A stretch of 64,000 bases of DNA, taken from contig CAZKGM010000006.1 of NCBI GenBank assembly GCA_964552395.1, positions 1 to 64,000 on the forward strand, in the 5' to 3' direction. Under the pieces are notes generated by a model, which was not told the origin of the DNA, did not search any database, and worked only from the letters and a program-made list of their open reading frames with translations. The DNA is from JAJDNH01 sp964552395 (GTDB lineage: Bacteria; Acidobacteriota; Thermoanaerobaculia; Thermoanaerobaculales; Sulfomarinibacteraceae). Position 1 is the first letter of the stretch; every line of letters begins with the position of its first letter. This document shows positions 23,519-33,318 of this stretch, in pieces. The position numbers and the translations under genes are program-made.

Positions 23519-25957
23519 ATGTTTCGAACTCGTCTCCCCGCCATCCTGACAGTGACATTGGCAGTGTCTGCCATTGCAGCCTCCGCGACCGATCTCGGAG
23601 GCCGGGTCGTGAGACCTGATGGCTCGCCAGTGCCAGCGGCGACCCTGGTCGCGAGCGGCGGCGGCCGCAGCTGGGCCTGTGACGCAGACCCCGAGGGCCA
23701 CTTCACGTTGACGTTGCCGGACCCGTGGCCGCACCCGCTGCGCCTCTCGGTCGCGGCGCCCGGTTTCCGCACCATGACGCTGGAAGTTACCGATCCCGGG
23801 CGGCCACTGATAGTCACCCTCGCCGAGAAACAGGTTTTCTCCGACACCGTCGAGGTCACATCCAACCGAGCGCGCTCGGGAGAAACACCGGTCACCTTCA
23901 CCAACGTCACCCGCGAAGAGATCGAGCGCGGCTATTGGGGACAGGATGTGCCCACGTTTCTGTCGCAGGTGCCCGGGTTTTACGCCTACAACGACAACGG
24001 AAACGACATCGGATACTCATACTTCACACTTCGTGGATTCGATATGCGACGAGTCGCCGTGAGCCTGAACGGCGTGCCTCTCAACGACGCCGAGGAACAC
24101 AGCGTCTACTTCATTGACCTCGCCGACTTCCTGTCGACGACCGGCGACATCCAGGTACAGCGCGGCGTCGGCACCACGCTCTACGGCGGCAACGCTATCG
24201 GAGGTGCGGTTGACATCCTCAGCCGGCACCCCCTCGCCGAACGCCGCCTTCGATTCTCTTCGATGCGCGGCTCCTGGGACACGACGAGGTGGAATGTCGA
24301 GTACGACTCTGGCCGCTCAGATGACGGCTGGGAGGCCTCCGTCCGGTTCTCCCGCATTGACAGCGACGGCTACCGCGACCAGTCATGGGTGCAGATGTGG
24401 AATTACTTCGCCACGATCGAGCACTCGGGAGATCGCTCGAACCTGCAGCTGGTCCTGTTCGGCGGACCGGAGGAGACACACCTCGCCTACGACGGGATAC
24501 CCCGCGCATACCTGGACGGTGAGATCACCGGAGATCGGCGGCGAGACCGGCGCTTCAACCCCCTCACCTACCCGCAGCAGATCGACCACTTCTTCCAGCC
24601 ACAGGAGCAGCTGATACATACCCTGCAACTGAGCGAGAACGTCACGGTGCAGAACACGTTCTTCTACTTCCAGGGCGACGGTTACTACAAGCAGCTGAAG
24701 CTCGGCGCCTGGATGCCGCAGTACAACCTGTCGCCGTTCACCGGCCCTGATGGCACCGTGGTCGACACCACCGACCTCGTCCGCAAACGCACGGTGGACG
24801 AGTGGGACGGCGGGTGGATCGGGCAGCTGGAGTGGCAGCACGGAAACGGTCGGGGTACGTTCCAGGCCGGAACAGCTGTTCGCCTCCACCACGGCCACCA
24901 CTACGGTGAGGTCATCTGGGCGCAGCTCTACTCACCTGACACTGCTCCCAGCCAGCGCTACTACGACTACGAGGTCGGCAAGCGGACCGTGCAGCCGTTC
25001 GTGCAGGAAACCTGGCGGTTCTCCGACAGGTGGACGCTGATGGGCGGCCTGACATGGGCCTCGCACCGCTACGAGATGAGCCACGACCGTCTCCGGGACG
25101 TGAGCTTTGCCCAGAGCTACGACTTCCTGCTGCCCCGGCTCGGCCTCACATGGCGCCCGGTCACGGGCTGGAGCATGTTCGCCAACATCTCGCGAGGCGC
25201 TCGTGAGCCTGCCTTCCGGGACATCTACGACCCACAGGACTATTGGGGCGAGCGCGCTCGCCTCGACCCGGAGAAACTGATCGACTTCGAGATCGGAGCC
25301 GAGCACCGCTGGAGCAGCGGGTTTGCGAAGATGAACCTCTACTGGCTTCACTTCAACAATGAGATCGTCTGGGCCGGCGCCCTCGACGACAACGGGGTGC
25401 CGATCAACGCCAACGGCGCGGTCTCCAACCACCGCGGCATGGAGCTGGAGATCGGCTGGAATCCGCGGCCCCGCTGGGGCGCCCGTCTGGCGGCCTCGCT
25501 CTCCCGCAACACCTTCCAGCGCTTCACCGAGTACGACTCCAACGGCAACCCCGCTGACTACGCCGGGAACCGGGTCGCCGGCGTCCCGGACTGGTTGGCG
25601 ACGCTGCAGCTCACCGGCGGCATCGGGCCGGTTGATGGGCTCCTGGCGGTTCGATACGTGGGACGCTTCTACCTCGACAACACACAGGACCTGCGGAAGT
25701 ACCCGCTCCTTCGCGCCGAGCCGGGCTACATCCACCGCACCAACCCGAACTACATGGTTGTCAACCTCGCTCTCAAGTGGCACCTTGCTGGTGCCGTGGC
25801 AGACCTCATTGGGGCCAGACGCGCGAGCATCGCCCTTCGCGTCAACAACCTGACCGACAGGCTCTACACGACTTTCGGCTACATGGACTACCCAGAGCCC
25901 GCGTGGACCCCGGCCGCGACTCGTAGCGCTTACGCTGGCTTCACGGTCGACTGGTAG
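23519..25957 (+). CDS. TonB-dependent receptor, predicted thiamin-related uptake
   Basis: 812 residues. A signal peptide (MFRTRLPAILTVTLAV...) is followed by a carboxypeptidase-regulatory-like domain (GGRVVRPDGSPVPAATLV), the plug (VPTFLSQVPGFYAY, FTLRGFDMRRVAVSLNGVPL, VQRGVGTTLYGGNAIGGAV) and a 22-strand-type barrel ending AYAGFTVDW with the terminal aromatic. It sits in the outer membrane and uses TonB energy to import a ligand. The TPP riboswitch in its leader makes thiamin, a thiamin phosphate or a precursor the likely substrate. The ATG at 23519 is preceded by GGGAGG; a GTG 18 bases earlier has no such site. No inner-membrane thiamin transporter is adjacent. Confidence 0.87.
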   Translation: MFRTRLPAILTVTLAVSAIAASATDLGGRVVRPDGSPVPAATLVASGGGRSWACDADPEGHFTLTLPDPWPHPLRLSVAAPGFRTMTLEVTDPGRPLIVTLAEKQVFSDTVEVTSNRARSGETPVTFTNVTREEIERGYWGQDVPTFLSQVPGFYAYNDNGNDIGYSYFTLRGFDMRRVAVSLNGVPLNDAEEHSVYFIDLADFLSTTGDIQVQRGVGTTLYGGNAIGGAVDILSRHPLAERRLRFSSMRGSWDTTRWNVEYDSGRSDDGWEASVRFSRIDSDGYRDQSWVQMWNYFATIEHSGDRSNLQLVLFGGPEETHLAYDGIPRAYLDGEITGDRRRDRRFNPLTYPQQIDHFFQPQEQLIHTLQLSENVTVQNTFFYFQGDGYYKQLKLGAWMPQYNLSPFTGPDGTVVDTTDLVRKRTVDEWDGGWIGQLEWQHGNGRGTFQAGTAVRLHHGHHYGEVIWAQLYSPDTAPSQRYYDYEVGKRTVQPFVQETWRFSDRWTLMGGLTWASHRYEMSHDRLRDVSFAQSYDFLLPRLGLTWRPVTGWSMFANISRGAREPAFRDIYDPQDYWGERARLDPEKLIDFEIGAEHRWSSGFAKMNLYWLHFNNEIVWAGALDDNGVPINANGAVSNHRGMELEIGWNPRPRWGARLAASLSRNTFQRFTEYDSNGNPADYAGNRVAGVPDWLATLQLTGGIGPVDGLLAVRYVGRFYLDNTQDLRKYPLLRAEPGYIHRTNPNYMVVNLALKWHLAGAVADLIGARRASIALRVNNLTDRLYTTFGYMDYPEPAWTPAATRSAYAGFTVDW

Positions 25958-26060
25958 GCTCACTCCTTCTGGCAAGGGGGCGAGAGCCAGACGCCGTCCG
26001 CCATGCGACAATGAGGACAGGCCACCCTGCTTGGCCCGCCGTGGGCAGGGGCGAAAAGCA

Positions 26061-27365
26061 ATGAGCTCACCTCCCATGAAACGCCGGAGCCGTTTCTGGC
26101 TCGCGGCCCAGAAGAGCCGTGCGATCATCTATGTGCTCGCCTTCGGCACCGCGGCGATCGGAAGGCTCCTCGGCATGCTCCGGTTCCCCTGGCTGCCGGG
26201 GTTTCTGGCATTCGGCCTCGGAGCCTCCTCGGTGTTGGTGTTCACCTCGCTCCACCGAAGGGGAATCGAGAAGGTCGGCGGCGTACCGCTGTACTGGGGC
26301 TGGATGGCAATCGACGTCGGCGTGATCACCTGGGGGGTCTACATCAGCGGCGGATCAGCGAGCCCATTCTACGTGTGGTATCTGGCCAACGCGGCCGCGG
26401 CGGCGTTCGTGGGCGGTACGTCGGGGATGCTGGCGGTGCTCGTCACCAACGGCTGCGCGTTCGCCGCTGTTGTTCTCCTCACCGAGCATCCCGACCCCTC
26501 GGTCCTCTTGCTGATTCTGGGCAAGCTCACCCTGCTCTACGGCGCGGCCTTCTTTGCCCTGCTGGGAGTCACGAACTTGCGCGACAAGAGACGGCTCATC
26601 GCGCATCTGCGCCGGCTCGAGGCCGAGCGGGCCCAGAGGCTCGAACAGCTGGCGGACGAGCTGACGCAACGAACCCGTGCGCTGGACACAGCCAACGAGC
26701 GGCTGCACCAGGCGGCGACCACCGACACCCTGACCGGCCTCCCCAACCGCCGTTTCTTCCTCCAGAGCATCGCCGGCGACATCGCACTGGTACAACGCGC
26801 CTACGACGACACCTCGACAGAAGGAGAGCAGAGCGCCAATCGCGACCTCGGCTTCTTGATGGTCGACATCGATCACTTCAAGCAGGTGAACGACGCCTAC
26901 GGTCACGAGGCGGGAGATTCGGTGCTCAAGATCGTTGCGGAGACCATCGCGGCCGTGGTCAGAGAGACCGACTCGGTGGTCCGGTGGGGAGGCGAGGAGT
27001 TCCTGGTTGTGGCCCGCCGGACCAGACGTGAGACGGTGGCCCTGCTCGCCGAGCGGATTCGTGTCTGTGTTGCCTCGACCCCAGCCCGAACCTCACACTC
27101 GGGATCGGTTCACCTCACGTGCTCGGTGGGCTATGCCACCTACCCTTTTGGCGGGCTCCAAGGGTTCAGCTGGGAGGACGTTGTCGCTCTCGCCGACTCC
27201 GCGATGCTTCTGGCCAAGAGGCGAGGGCGCGACCGATCTATCGGCTTCCAGTTCAGCGGCACGCAGCTGAACCCCGGCGACCGCGAGCGCGTACTCCGGG
27301 ATCCCGAGGCAGCCGCGCGCACGGGGATGCTGGAGGTGCTTCTCTCCGAAACGACCGACCACTGA
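26061..27365 (+). CDS. Membrane-bound diguanylate cyclase (GGDEF)
   Basis: 434 residues. The first ~180 residues hold five or six hydrophobic helices forming a membrane module of MASE-like type. A coiled linker rich in Glu/Arg/Leu (HLRRLEAERAQRLEQLADEL) leads into the GGDEF domain, which starts TDTLTGLPNRRFF. The catalytic site is RWGGEEFLV near residue 308, and RETD five residues upstream fits the RxxD inhibitory site, so product feedback is expected. It should make c-di-GMP from two GTP. A PilZ protein is encoded at 807-1547. A TTG at 26031 would extend the frame, but ATG 26061 has AGGGG at a fair distance. No EAL domain is present. Confidence 0.9.
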   Translation: MSSPPMKRRSRFWLAAQKSRAIIYVLAFGTAAIGRLLGMLRFPWLPGFLAFGLGASSVLVFTSLHRRGIEKVGGVPLYWGWMAIDVGVITWGVYISGGSASPFYVWYLANAAAAAFVGGTSGMLAVLVTNGCAFAAVVLLTEHPDPSVLLLILGKLTLLYGAAFFALLGVTNLRDKRRLIAHLRRLEAERAQRLEQLADELTQRTRALDTANERLHQAATTDTLTGLPNRRFFLQSIAGDIALVQRAYDDTSTEGEQSANRDLGFLMVDIDHFKQVNDAYGHEAGDSVLKIVAETIAAVVRETDSVVRWGGEEFLVVARRTRRETVALLAERIRVCVASTPARTSHSGSVHLTCSVGYATYPFGGLQGFSWEDVVALADSAMLLAKRRGRDRSIGFQFSGTQLNPGDRERVLRDPEAAARTGMLEVLLSETTDH

Positions 27366-27433
27366 GGCCGCCGTCGGACGCTCCTGATACGACCCGACGC
27401 CAATACCATCTCCCTTCCGCGTAAAATGAGCGT

Positions 27434-28462
27434 ATGCAACGCGTCCGTTCCACCGCACGGCCCGGTTACCTCGAGCTCGCACGGCTCGGTGAGCTGCGGA
27501 GGCGGGTGGATGCCCTCGACGGGCTGCTCACCGACTGTGCCGTCTGTCCCCGCCGGTGTGAGGTCGACCGGCACGTGACGTTCGGCACCTGCGCCACCGG
27601 CGCCGAGGCCGCCATCGCCTCGTGGGCACCCCACTTCGGCGAGGAGCCGGTGATCTCCGGCCGCCGTGGATCGGGGACGGTGTTCCTCGCCAACTGCAAT
27701 CTGCGGTGCGTCTTCTGCCAGAATCACGACATCTCGCAGCGACCAAAGGCTTTTATGGGGCGCTCGATCACCGACGATGCGCTGGCCTCGATCTACCTCG
27801 AGCTTCAGGACCGGGGCTGTCACAACATCAACTGGGTGTCGCCATCTCACCAGGTGCCACAGCTCGTGCGAGCGCTCGCCCTCGCGGCCGACCGCGGCCT
27901 GTCGCTTCCGATCGTGTTCAACTCCAACGCCTATGACGGCATCGAGACTCTGCAGCTGCTCGACGGCGTTGTCGACGTCTACATGCCCGACCTCAAGTAC
28001 TCGGATGCGACCTCCGGGGCGCTGGCTTCTCGGGTACCCGACTATCCCGAACACGCGCGTCGAGCGCTTGCGGAGATGTACCGACAGGTCGGACACCAGT
28101 GGCGCCTCGGGCCCGACGGGACCCTGCTACGGGGTCTCCTCGTCCGCATCCTGGTACTGCCTAACGACCTCGCTGGAGTCGAGGAAAGCCTGTCGTGGAT
28201 CGCCGAGGAGCTTTCGCCGCACGTCGGCATCTCGCTGATGGCCCAGTACTACCCGGCACACCTGGCGGCCGGGACGTCCCGCTACCCCCTGCTGGCACGG
28301 ACGATCTCGGCCGGCGAATGGGCCAGGGCAGTGTCTGCTCTCGAACGCCGCATGGCGGGTGACCACCACTTCATCCAGAGCCGCCGCCTCGCACCCGCCT
28401 ACTACCGCCCGGACTTCTCCGATACCGAGGTCCCGTTCGCGGATATTGAGGACTTCGTCTGA
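27434..28462 (+). CDS. PflX-like radical SAM protein
   Basis: 342 residues of the COG1313 family (homologues of pyruvate formate-lyase activases). An N-terminal Cys cluster (CAVCPRRCEVDR, then GTC) precedes the radical SAM motif NCNLRCVFCQNHDIS, whose CxxxCxxC ligates the SAM-binding 4Fe-4S cluster. NINWVSPSHQVPQLV and DVYMPDLKYSD are the conserved barrel strands of this family. Its substrate is unknown; no glycyl-radical enzyme gene lies near it. The gene starts 68 bases after the GGDEF gene on the same strand, without an obvious terminator between them. Family assignment is firm, function is not. Confidence 0.85.
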   Translation: MQRVRSTARPGYLELARLGELRRRVDALDGLLTDCAVCPRRCEVDRHVTFGTCATGAEAAIASWAPHFGEEPVISGRRGSGTVFLANCNLRCVFCQNHDISQRPKAFMGRSITDDALASIYLELQDRGCHNINWVSPSHQVPQLVRALALAADRGLSLPIVFNSNAYDGIETLQLLDGVVDVYMPDLKYSDATSGALASRVPDYPEHARRALAEMYRQVGHQWRLGPDGTLLRGLLVRILVLPNDLAGVEESLSWIAEELSPHVGISLMAQYYPAHLAAGTSRYPLLARTISAGEWARAVSALERRMAGDHHFIQSRRLAPAYYRPDFSDTEVPFADIEDFV

Positions 28463-28599
28463 GTCCGGACCACGTAAGACCGTCGCAGCGCTCGTGCTCG
28501 ACCAACGGTGCCCCATTGCCGCAGTGTGACGAGAGGATTCGGGCGCGATGCGGTATCATTTCTCCGCCCGGTGCCCGAGGCCGGCGTCGAGCCAAGACG

Positions 28600-29319
28600 A
28601 TGCGCAGTGCGATCACCTTCGTGATGCTGATGCTCATCAAGTTGGTGAGCAAGGTGTTCTACCGTCACCGCGTCGAGTGGATCAGCGAGATTCCCCGCGA
28701 CGCGTGGAAGAGGCTGCGCCTCGTCTCGGTCCTGAATCACACCAGTCTCTACGAGCCTCTCTTGGTGGGCGCTGCGCCCAACCCGCTCCTCTGGAAGATC
28801 GCCCGTCACGGTGTCCTTCCGATCGCGGCCAAAACGATGCGGCGCAAGGTCGGTCTCTTCTTCCGCATGATCGCTCGTAACGTCGTGGTCATCACGCGCA
28901 AGAACGACCACACGTGGCAGGCCGTGCTCGATCAGATCGATGACCGTGCTGTAGTGTGCATTCTTCCCGAGGGACGCATGATGCGCCGCAATGGTCTCGA
29001 TGAGCAGGGCCAACCGATGACCGTCCGCGGCGGTATCGCGGACATCCTGCGGGTGATCGAGCAGGGCTACATGCTGGTTGTCTACAGTGGGGGCCTCCAC
29101 CACATCCAAGCGCCAGGCGAGCTGCTGCCCCGGTTGTTCAAGACCATCCGCGTCCGTCTCGAGCTGGTTGACATTGCTTCGTACCGGTCATCTCTCGCGG
29201 AGCGCTCGAATGACGACGACTTCAAACGTGCGGTCATTGCCGATCTCGAGCACCGTCGCGACACCCGCTGCCCGAGCGAGGTTCCCCTGGCTGAGATCCA
29301 TCGGCGCGGAGCAGCGTAG
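28600..29319 (+). CDS. PlsC-like acyltransferase
   Basis: 239 residues. An N-terminal hydrophobic helix (AITFVMLMLIKLVSKVFY) leads to the acyltransferase core. The catalytic motif I appears as NHTSLYEPL, that is HX4E instead of the usual HX4D. Motif III-like LPEGRMMRRNG replaces the common FPEGTRS. It probably transfers an acyl chain to a glycerol-phosphate or similar acceptor at the inner membrane. The Glu for Asp change in motif I is unusual and may mark a separate subgroup. The start was placed at the ATG just before the membrane helix; the ribosome site is weak and the frame continues upstream to 28516. Confidence 0.72.
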   Translation: MRSAITFVMLMLIKLVSKVFYRHRVEWISEIPRDAWKRLRLVSVLNHTSLYEPLLVGAAPNPLLWKIARHGVLPIAAKTMRRKVGLFFRMIARNVVVITRKNDHTWQAVLDQIDDRAVVCILPEGRMMRRNGLDEQGQPMTVRGGIADILRVIEQGYMLVVYSGGLHHIQAPGELLPRLFKTIRVRLELVDIASYRSSLAERSNDDDFKRAVIADLEHRRDTRCPSEVPLAEIHRRGAA

Positions 29320-29393
29320 GACCCCTGGGGCCGAAGTCCACGAGAGCGCCACCACAAACCGAGTGCGAACGGCAGCGTTTGCCCTCGGGGTTC

Positions 29394-29933
29394 CTACCGT
29401 GACAGCTGCCACAGGAATAGGCCGGCAAGCGTCTTCGCGTCCCTGAGGTTTCCCTCCTGAGCCATGCGCAGCACGTCCCCGATGGGCAAGCTCACTGCAC
29501 TCAGAATCTCGTCTTGGTCCGGCAGCAGATCGGTCCCCGCTTCGAGGCCCTCGGCCACGAACGCGTGCAGAACCTCGTCAGTGAAACCGGGCGTCGTGTA
29601 GAACGACCCGAGCGCCGTCCAATGCCGCGCACGGTACCCCGTCTCCTCGGCAAGCTCGCGGCCGGCGCAGGCCAGAGGATCCTCGTCCTGGTCCAACTTG
29701 CCCGCCGGTAGCTCGAGCAGGACCTCCCCTACCGGATAGCGGTACTGGCGGACGAGCACCATTCTTCCCCGATCGAGCACCGGCACTACGACCACCGCTC
29801 CCGGATGCCGCACCACCTCGCGTACCACCTCGTGGCCGTTTGCCAGCCGCACGCGGTCGACGTCGAGACGGACGATCTTGCCGTCGTAGAGCGTGCTTCC
29901 GCTCACTCTCACCTCTTCCATCATCTCGTCCAT
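29394..29933 (-). CDS. Nudix hydrolase, ADP-ribose pyrophosphatase-like
   Basis: 179 residues. The Nudix box is complete: G-KLDQD-E-DPLACAG-RELAEETGY fits Gx5Ex7REUxEExGU. Preceding strands VVVVPVLDRGRMVLVRQYR and VLLELPAGK, and ALGSFYTTPGFTDEVLHAFVA after the box, are typical of ADP-ribose pyrophosphatases (NudF-like), which hydrolyse ADP-ribose to AMP and ribose 5-phosphate. GGGAGG lies 4 bases ahead of the ATG. The gene is divergent from the EamA transporter; about 84 bases separate the starts and probably hold both promoters. Confidence 0.85.
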   Translation of the reverse strand: MDEMMEEVRVSGSTLYDGKIVRLDVDRVRLANGHEVVREVVRHPGAVVVVPVLDRGRMVLVRQYRYPVGEVLLELPAGKLDQDEDPLACAGRELAEETGYRARHWTALGSFYTTPGFTDEVLHAFVAEGLEAGTDLLPDQDEILSAVSLPIGDVLRMAQEGNLRDAKTLAGLFLWQLSR

Positions 29934-30017
29934 CCTGCCTCCCAGCGAGCCGACAAAGTGCGCGAGCGACCCGAGCTGCGATTCTACTTTGACCAGCTGA
30001 CTGTAGACTGTGACGCG

Positions 30018-30872
30018 ATGCAGAGGTTGCTGGCAACCGTCGCCCTGATCGGGGTCACCGCGGTGTGGGGGTGGACGTTCGTCATGGTCCGCGACGCGGT
30101 AGCCGTCTACGGCGTGGTGGCGTTCCTCGCCCTCCGCTTCACCGTTGCCACAGTGGCGATCGCACCGTTCTGGGGTCGGCGCCTGAACCGGCAGACCTTG
30201 CGGGTAGGCCTCGGGATCGGCATCGTGCTCGCCGCAGGCTACCTCTTACAGACATGGGGCCTGCGTTTCACCACGGCAACGAACTCGGGCCTCATCACCG
30301 GTCTTTTCGTGGTCCTCGCGCCCATCGCGGATCGTCTGATCAACGGCACGCGCCTGCCACGGACCTCGGCTGCGGCCGTGCTGCTGAGCGTCATCGGCAT
30401 GGTGCTGCTTACGGGACGGGCGCCAACATCGCTGGCCATCGGCGACCTCCTGACGCTGGGCTGTGCCGTTGCCTTCGGTGTCCACATCGCCCTGCTTTCC
30501 CGGTACGCCCCCCGGTACGATGCCGGGGCGCTCACGGCCGCTCAGATGATCTCGGTCGCAGCCGTGTTCGCTCTCGCGTGGCCCGCCACCGAGCCGTTCA
30601 CCGCGCCACCGCTGCAGGTGTGGCACGTCATCGTGATCACCGGCCTGCTCGCCTCGGCTCTGGGCTACTACATCCAGACCGCCGCCCAGCGGCATTTGTC
30701 CGCTGCTCGGACCGCAGTGATCCTCACATTGGAGCCGGTCTTCGCCGGCATGTTCGGTTTCGTCCTCGCTGGCGAGAGGCTGCGGGCGTTGCAGTGGCTG
30801 GGGGCCGCCCTGATTCTCTCCGCCCTGCTGGTCGCCGAGGTTCTGCCGGCCCTCAGCGCACATCGAAGGTAG
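30018..30872 (+). CDS. EamA/DMT-family transporter
   Basis: 284 residues with about ten membrane helices arranged as two EamA repeats. The first starts IGVTAVWGWTFVMVRDAV and the second is seen at TLGCAVAFGVHIALLSRY. SALGYYIQTAAQRHLSAART followed by ILTLEPVFAGMFGFVLAGE is a strong DMT-family signature near the C-terminus. Members export metabolites such as amino acids or purines from the cytoplasm; the substrate here is unknown. The ATG at 30018 was chosen because the first helix begins directly after it. The upstream frame runs through the divergent Nudix gene. Confidence 0.85.
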   Translation: MQRLLATVALIGVTAVWGWTFVMVRDAVAVYGVVAFLALRFTVATVAIAPFWGRRLNRQTLRVGLGIGIVLAAGYLLQTWGLRFTTATNSGLITGLFVVLAPIADRLINGTRLPRTSAAAVLLSVIGMVLLTGRAPTSLAIGDLLTLGCAVAFGVHIALLSRYAPRYDAGALTAAQMISVAAVFALAWPATEPFTAPPLQVWHVIVITGLLASALGYYIQTAAQRHLSAARTAVILTLEPVFAGMFGFVLAGERLRALQWLGAALILSALLVAEVLPALSAHRR

Positions 30873-30954
30873 CTCTGCGTGCAACCCCGGGGCGTCAAAA
30901 CGCGTACAGTTCCCAAGCGGCTCGCATGGCGGGCCGTTGTGAAGGAGGAGCTTG

Positions 30955-33117
30955 ATGGACCGCAACCTCTATCGGGTGGCGGGAGCCGCCACCGTGGTTG
31001 TCGTCGCGCTCGGCTGCAAGCCGGGGCTACTTGGAACCAGGAAGATCACCTACCCCGAAGCGCATGTAGCGAGCGTCGTAGAGAGCTTTCACGGCACGCC
31101 CGTTCCCGATCCGTACAGGTGGCTGGAAGATATCGACTCCACGGAGACCCGTTCCTGGATCAAGGCCGAGAACAAGGTCACCTTCTCCTATCTCGAGAGC
31201 ATCGACGGCCGCCGACGCATCCGGGACCGCCTGACCCAGCTCTGGAACTACGAGCGTTACGGCGTCCCGTTCAAAGAGGGTGGCCACTACTTCTTCACTC
31301 GCAACGACGGGCTCCAGCCGCAGAGCGTTCTCTACGTGACCGACAAACTCGACGCTGAGCCGCGTCAGCTTCTCGATCCGAATGCCTTCTCCAGTGACGG
31401 CACGGTGGCGCTGTCCGGCCTGGCCGTGTCACATGACGGCCGCTACCTCGCCTACAGCACATCCAGTGGAGGCTCTGATTGGCAGGAGTGGAGGGTCCGC
31501 GGGGTCGGCAGCGGTCACGACCTCGAGGACCACCTGAAGTGGGTCAAGTTTTCGGGTGCGAGCTGGAGCGCGGATGATACCGGCTTCTACTACTCGCGCT
31601 TCGACCAACCAGAGCCAGGCCAGGAGCTGAAGGCTGCAAACCGCTCCCAGAAGGTCTACTTCCACCGGCTCGGGACCTCTCAGAACCGAGATCGGCTGAT
31701 CTACGAACGGCCGGACCACGATGACTGGACATTCGATGCCGAGGTCAGCGACGACGGTCATTACCTCATCATCACCGTGTTCAAGGGAACCGACCGCCGG
31801 AACCTCCTCTTCTACCTTGACCTCCAGTCTCACGGAGGAACGGTGGTCGAGCTCGTGAGCCAGTTCGAAGCGGGCTATCACTTCGTCGGCAACCAGGGAC
31901 CGGTCTTCTTCCTCTGGACCGACCTCGACGCTCCCAATGCGCGCCTGGTCGCAGTGGACACTCAACATCCGGAGCGCGCGGCCTGGGAGGAAATCATCCC
32001 AGAGGCCGAGGACGCACTCCGATCCGTCTCGTTGGTTGGCGACACGCTGATCGCCTCGTATCTGAAGGACGCACATTCCCGGATCGCTGTCTTCACCGCC
32101 AGCGGCGGTGAGCGGGGCGACCTGCAGCTGCCGGGAATCGGCACAGCATACGGTTTTCAAGGTCATCAGTCCGACGTCGAGACTTTCTACGCGTTCACGT
32201 CCTTCACCACACCGGGAACCGTCTATCACCTCGACGTCACGACGCTCAAGAGCAGCGTCTTCCGGCGGCCCAACGTTGCGTTCGACCCGGACAACTACGT
32301 GACCGAGCAGTACTTCTGCACCTCCAAGGACTGCACACGAGTGCCGATCTTCGTCACCCACCGCAAGGGGCTCAAGGATGACGGTGTGAACCCAACGCTC
32401 CTCTACGGGTACGGCGGCTTCGACATCTCGCTGACACCCAGATTCTCCGTCAGCCACCTGGTCTGGCTCGAGATGGGCGGTGTGTACGCCGTGGCCAGCC
32501 TCCGCGGTGGAGGCGAGTACGGCGAGAGCTGGCACCGGGCCGGAATGCTCAAGGACAAGCAGAACGTCTTCAACGACTTCATCTCCTCCGCCGAGTGGCT
32601 GATCGACAGCCGCTTCACATCGCCCAAGAAGCTCGCCATCTCAGGCAGCTCTAACGGCGGCCTGCTTGTCGGCGCAGTGCTCAACCAGCGGCCGGACCTC
32701 TTTGGCGCGGCTCTGCCGGACGTCGGCGTGATGGACATGCTGCGTTTCAACAAGTTCACGATCGGCTGGGCATGGACCTCGGAGTATGGATCGCCGGAAG
32801 ACCCAGCGATGTTCCCGGTGCTTCGAGCATACTCGCCGTACCACAACATCAAACCGGGAACGTACTATCCGGCAACGCTCATCACCACCGCCGACCACGA
32901 CGATCGGGTGTTCCCGGCGCACTCGTTCAAGTATGCGGCCCGCCTGCAGGCGGCTCAGGGGGGGCCGGCACCGGTCCTGATCCGGATCGAGACCCGTGCC
33001 GGGCACGGTGCCGGCAAGCCGACAGCGAAGCGCATCGCAGAGGCCGCCGACAGCCTTGCGTTCCTGGCCAAGAACCTCGATGTCGCGGTCCCGACCTGGA
33101 GCCCCGACCGGCCATAG
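30955..33117 (+). CDS. Prolyl oligopeptidase family serine protease, lipoprotein
   Basis: 720 residues, full length for family S9A. The N-terminus VVVVALGC is a lipobox, so the enzyme is likely lipid-anchored outside the cytoplasm. DPYRWLED is the classic S9A start. A seven-bladed propeller follows, and the hydrolase domain has the nucleophile Ser566 in SGSSNGGLL, the Asp in TADHDDRVFPAHS (649 or 650) and His684 in AGHGAG. It cleaves short peptides after proline. GGAGGAG precedes the ATG by 4 bases. Other extracytoplasmic peptidases at 21.5 and 58 kb and the proline-pathway gene pruA at 54.6 kb support a peptide-using lifestyle. Confidence 0.93.
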   Translation: MDRNLYRVAGAATVVVVALGCKPGLLGTRKITYPEAHVASVVESFHGTPVPDPYRWLEDIDSTETRSWIKAENKVTFSYLESIDGRRRIRDRLTQLWNYERYGVPFKEGGHYFFTRNDGLQPQSVLYVTDKLDAEPRQLLDPNAFSSDGTVALSGLAVSHDGRYLAYSTSSGGSDWQEWRVRGVGSGHDLEDHLKWVKFSGASWSADDTGFYYSRFDQPEPGQELKAANRSQKVYFHRLGTSQNRDRLIYERPDHDDWTFDAEVSDDGHYLIITVFKGTDRRNLLFYLDLQSHGGTVVELVSQFEAGYHFVGNQGPVFFLWTDLDAPNARLVAVDTQHPERAAWEEIIPEAEDALRSVSLVGDTLIASYLKDAHSRIAVFTASGGERGDLQLPGIGTAYGFQGHQSDVETFYAFTSFTTPGTVYHLDVTTLKSSVFRRPNVAFDPDNYVTEQYFCTSKDCTRVPIFVTHRKGLKDDGVNPTLLYGYGGFDISLTPRFSVSHLVWLEMGGVYAVASLRGGGEYGESWHRAGMLKDKQNVFNDFISSAEWLIDSRFTSPKKLAISGSSNGGLLVGAVLNQRPDLFGAALPDVGVMDMLRFNKFTIGWAWTSEYGSPEDPAMFPVLRAYSPYHNIKPGTYYPATLITTADHDDRVFPAHSFKYAARLQAAQGGPAPVLIRIETRAGHGAGKPTAKRIAEAADSLAFLAKNLDVAVPTWSPDRP

Positions 33118-33318
33118 CCGCGGTCTCCGCAAAGGCGGTTGCGACACGGGCATCCGCAACGACTCCCGCCGGGGCGCCCTCTGATATAGTCTCCGCAGAC
33201 CAGATGACAGGTGTGCGTGCCGAGTGGTCGGCATTCGAACGAGAGATGGAGAAGGGCCGGAACGCGTCTCGGAGGCATGCGTGCTGTCAAGCTGCCTCTG
33301 GCCGGAAGGAGAGGCTAC

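Noticed and set aside
24932..26128. 398-codon ORF opposite the TonB receptor
   Set aside because: Shadow of the receptor and of the start of the GGDEF gene; no signal, domain or ribosome site.
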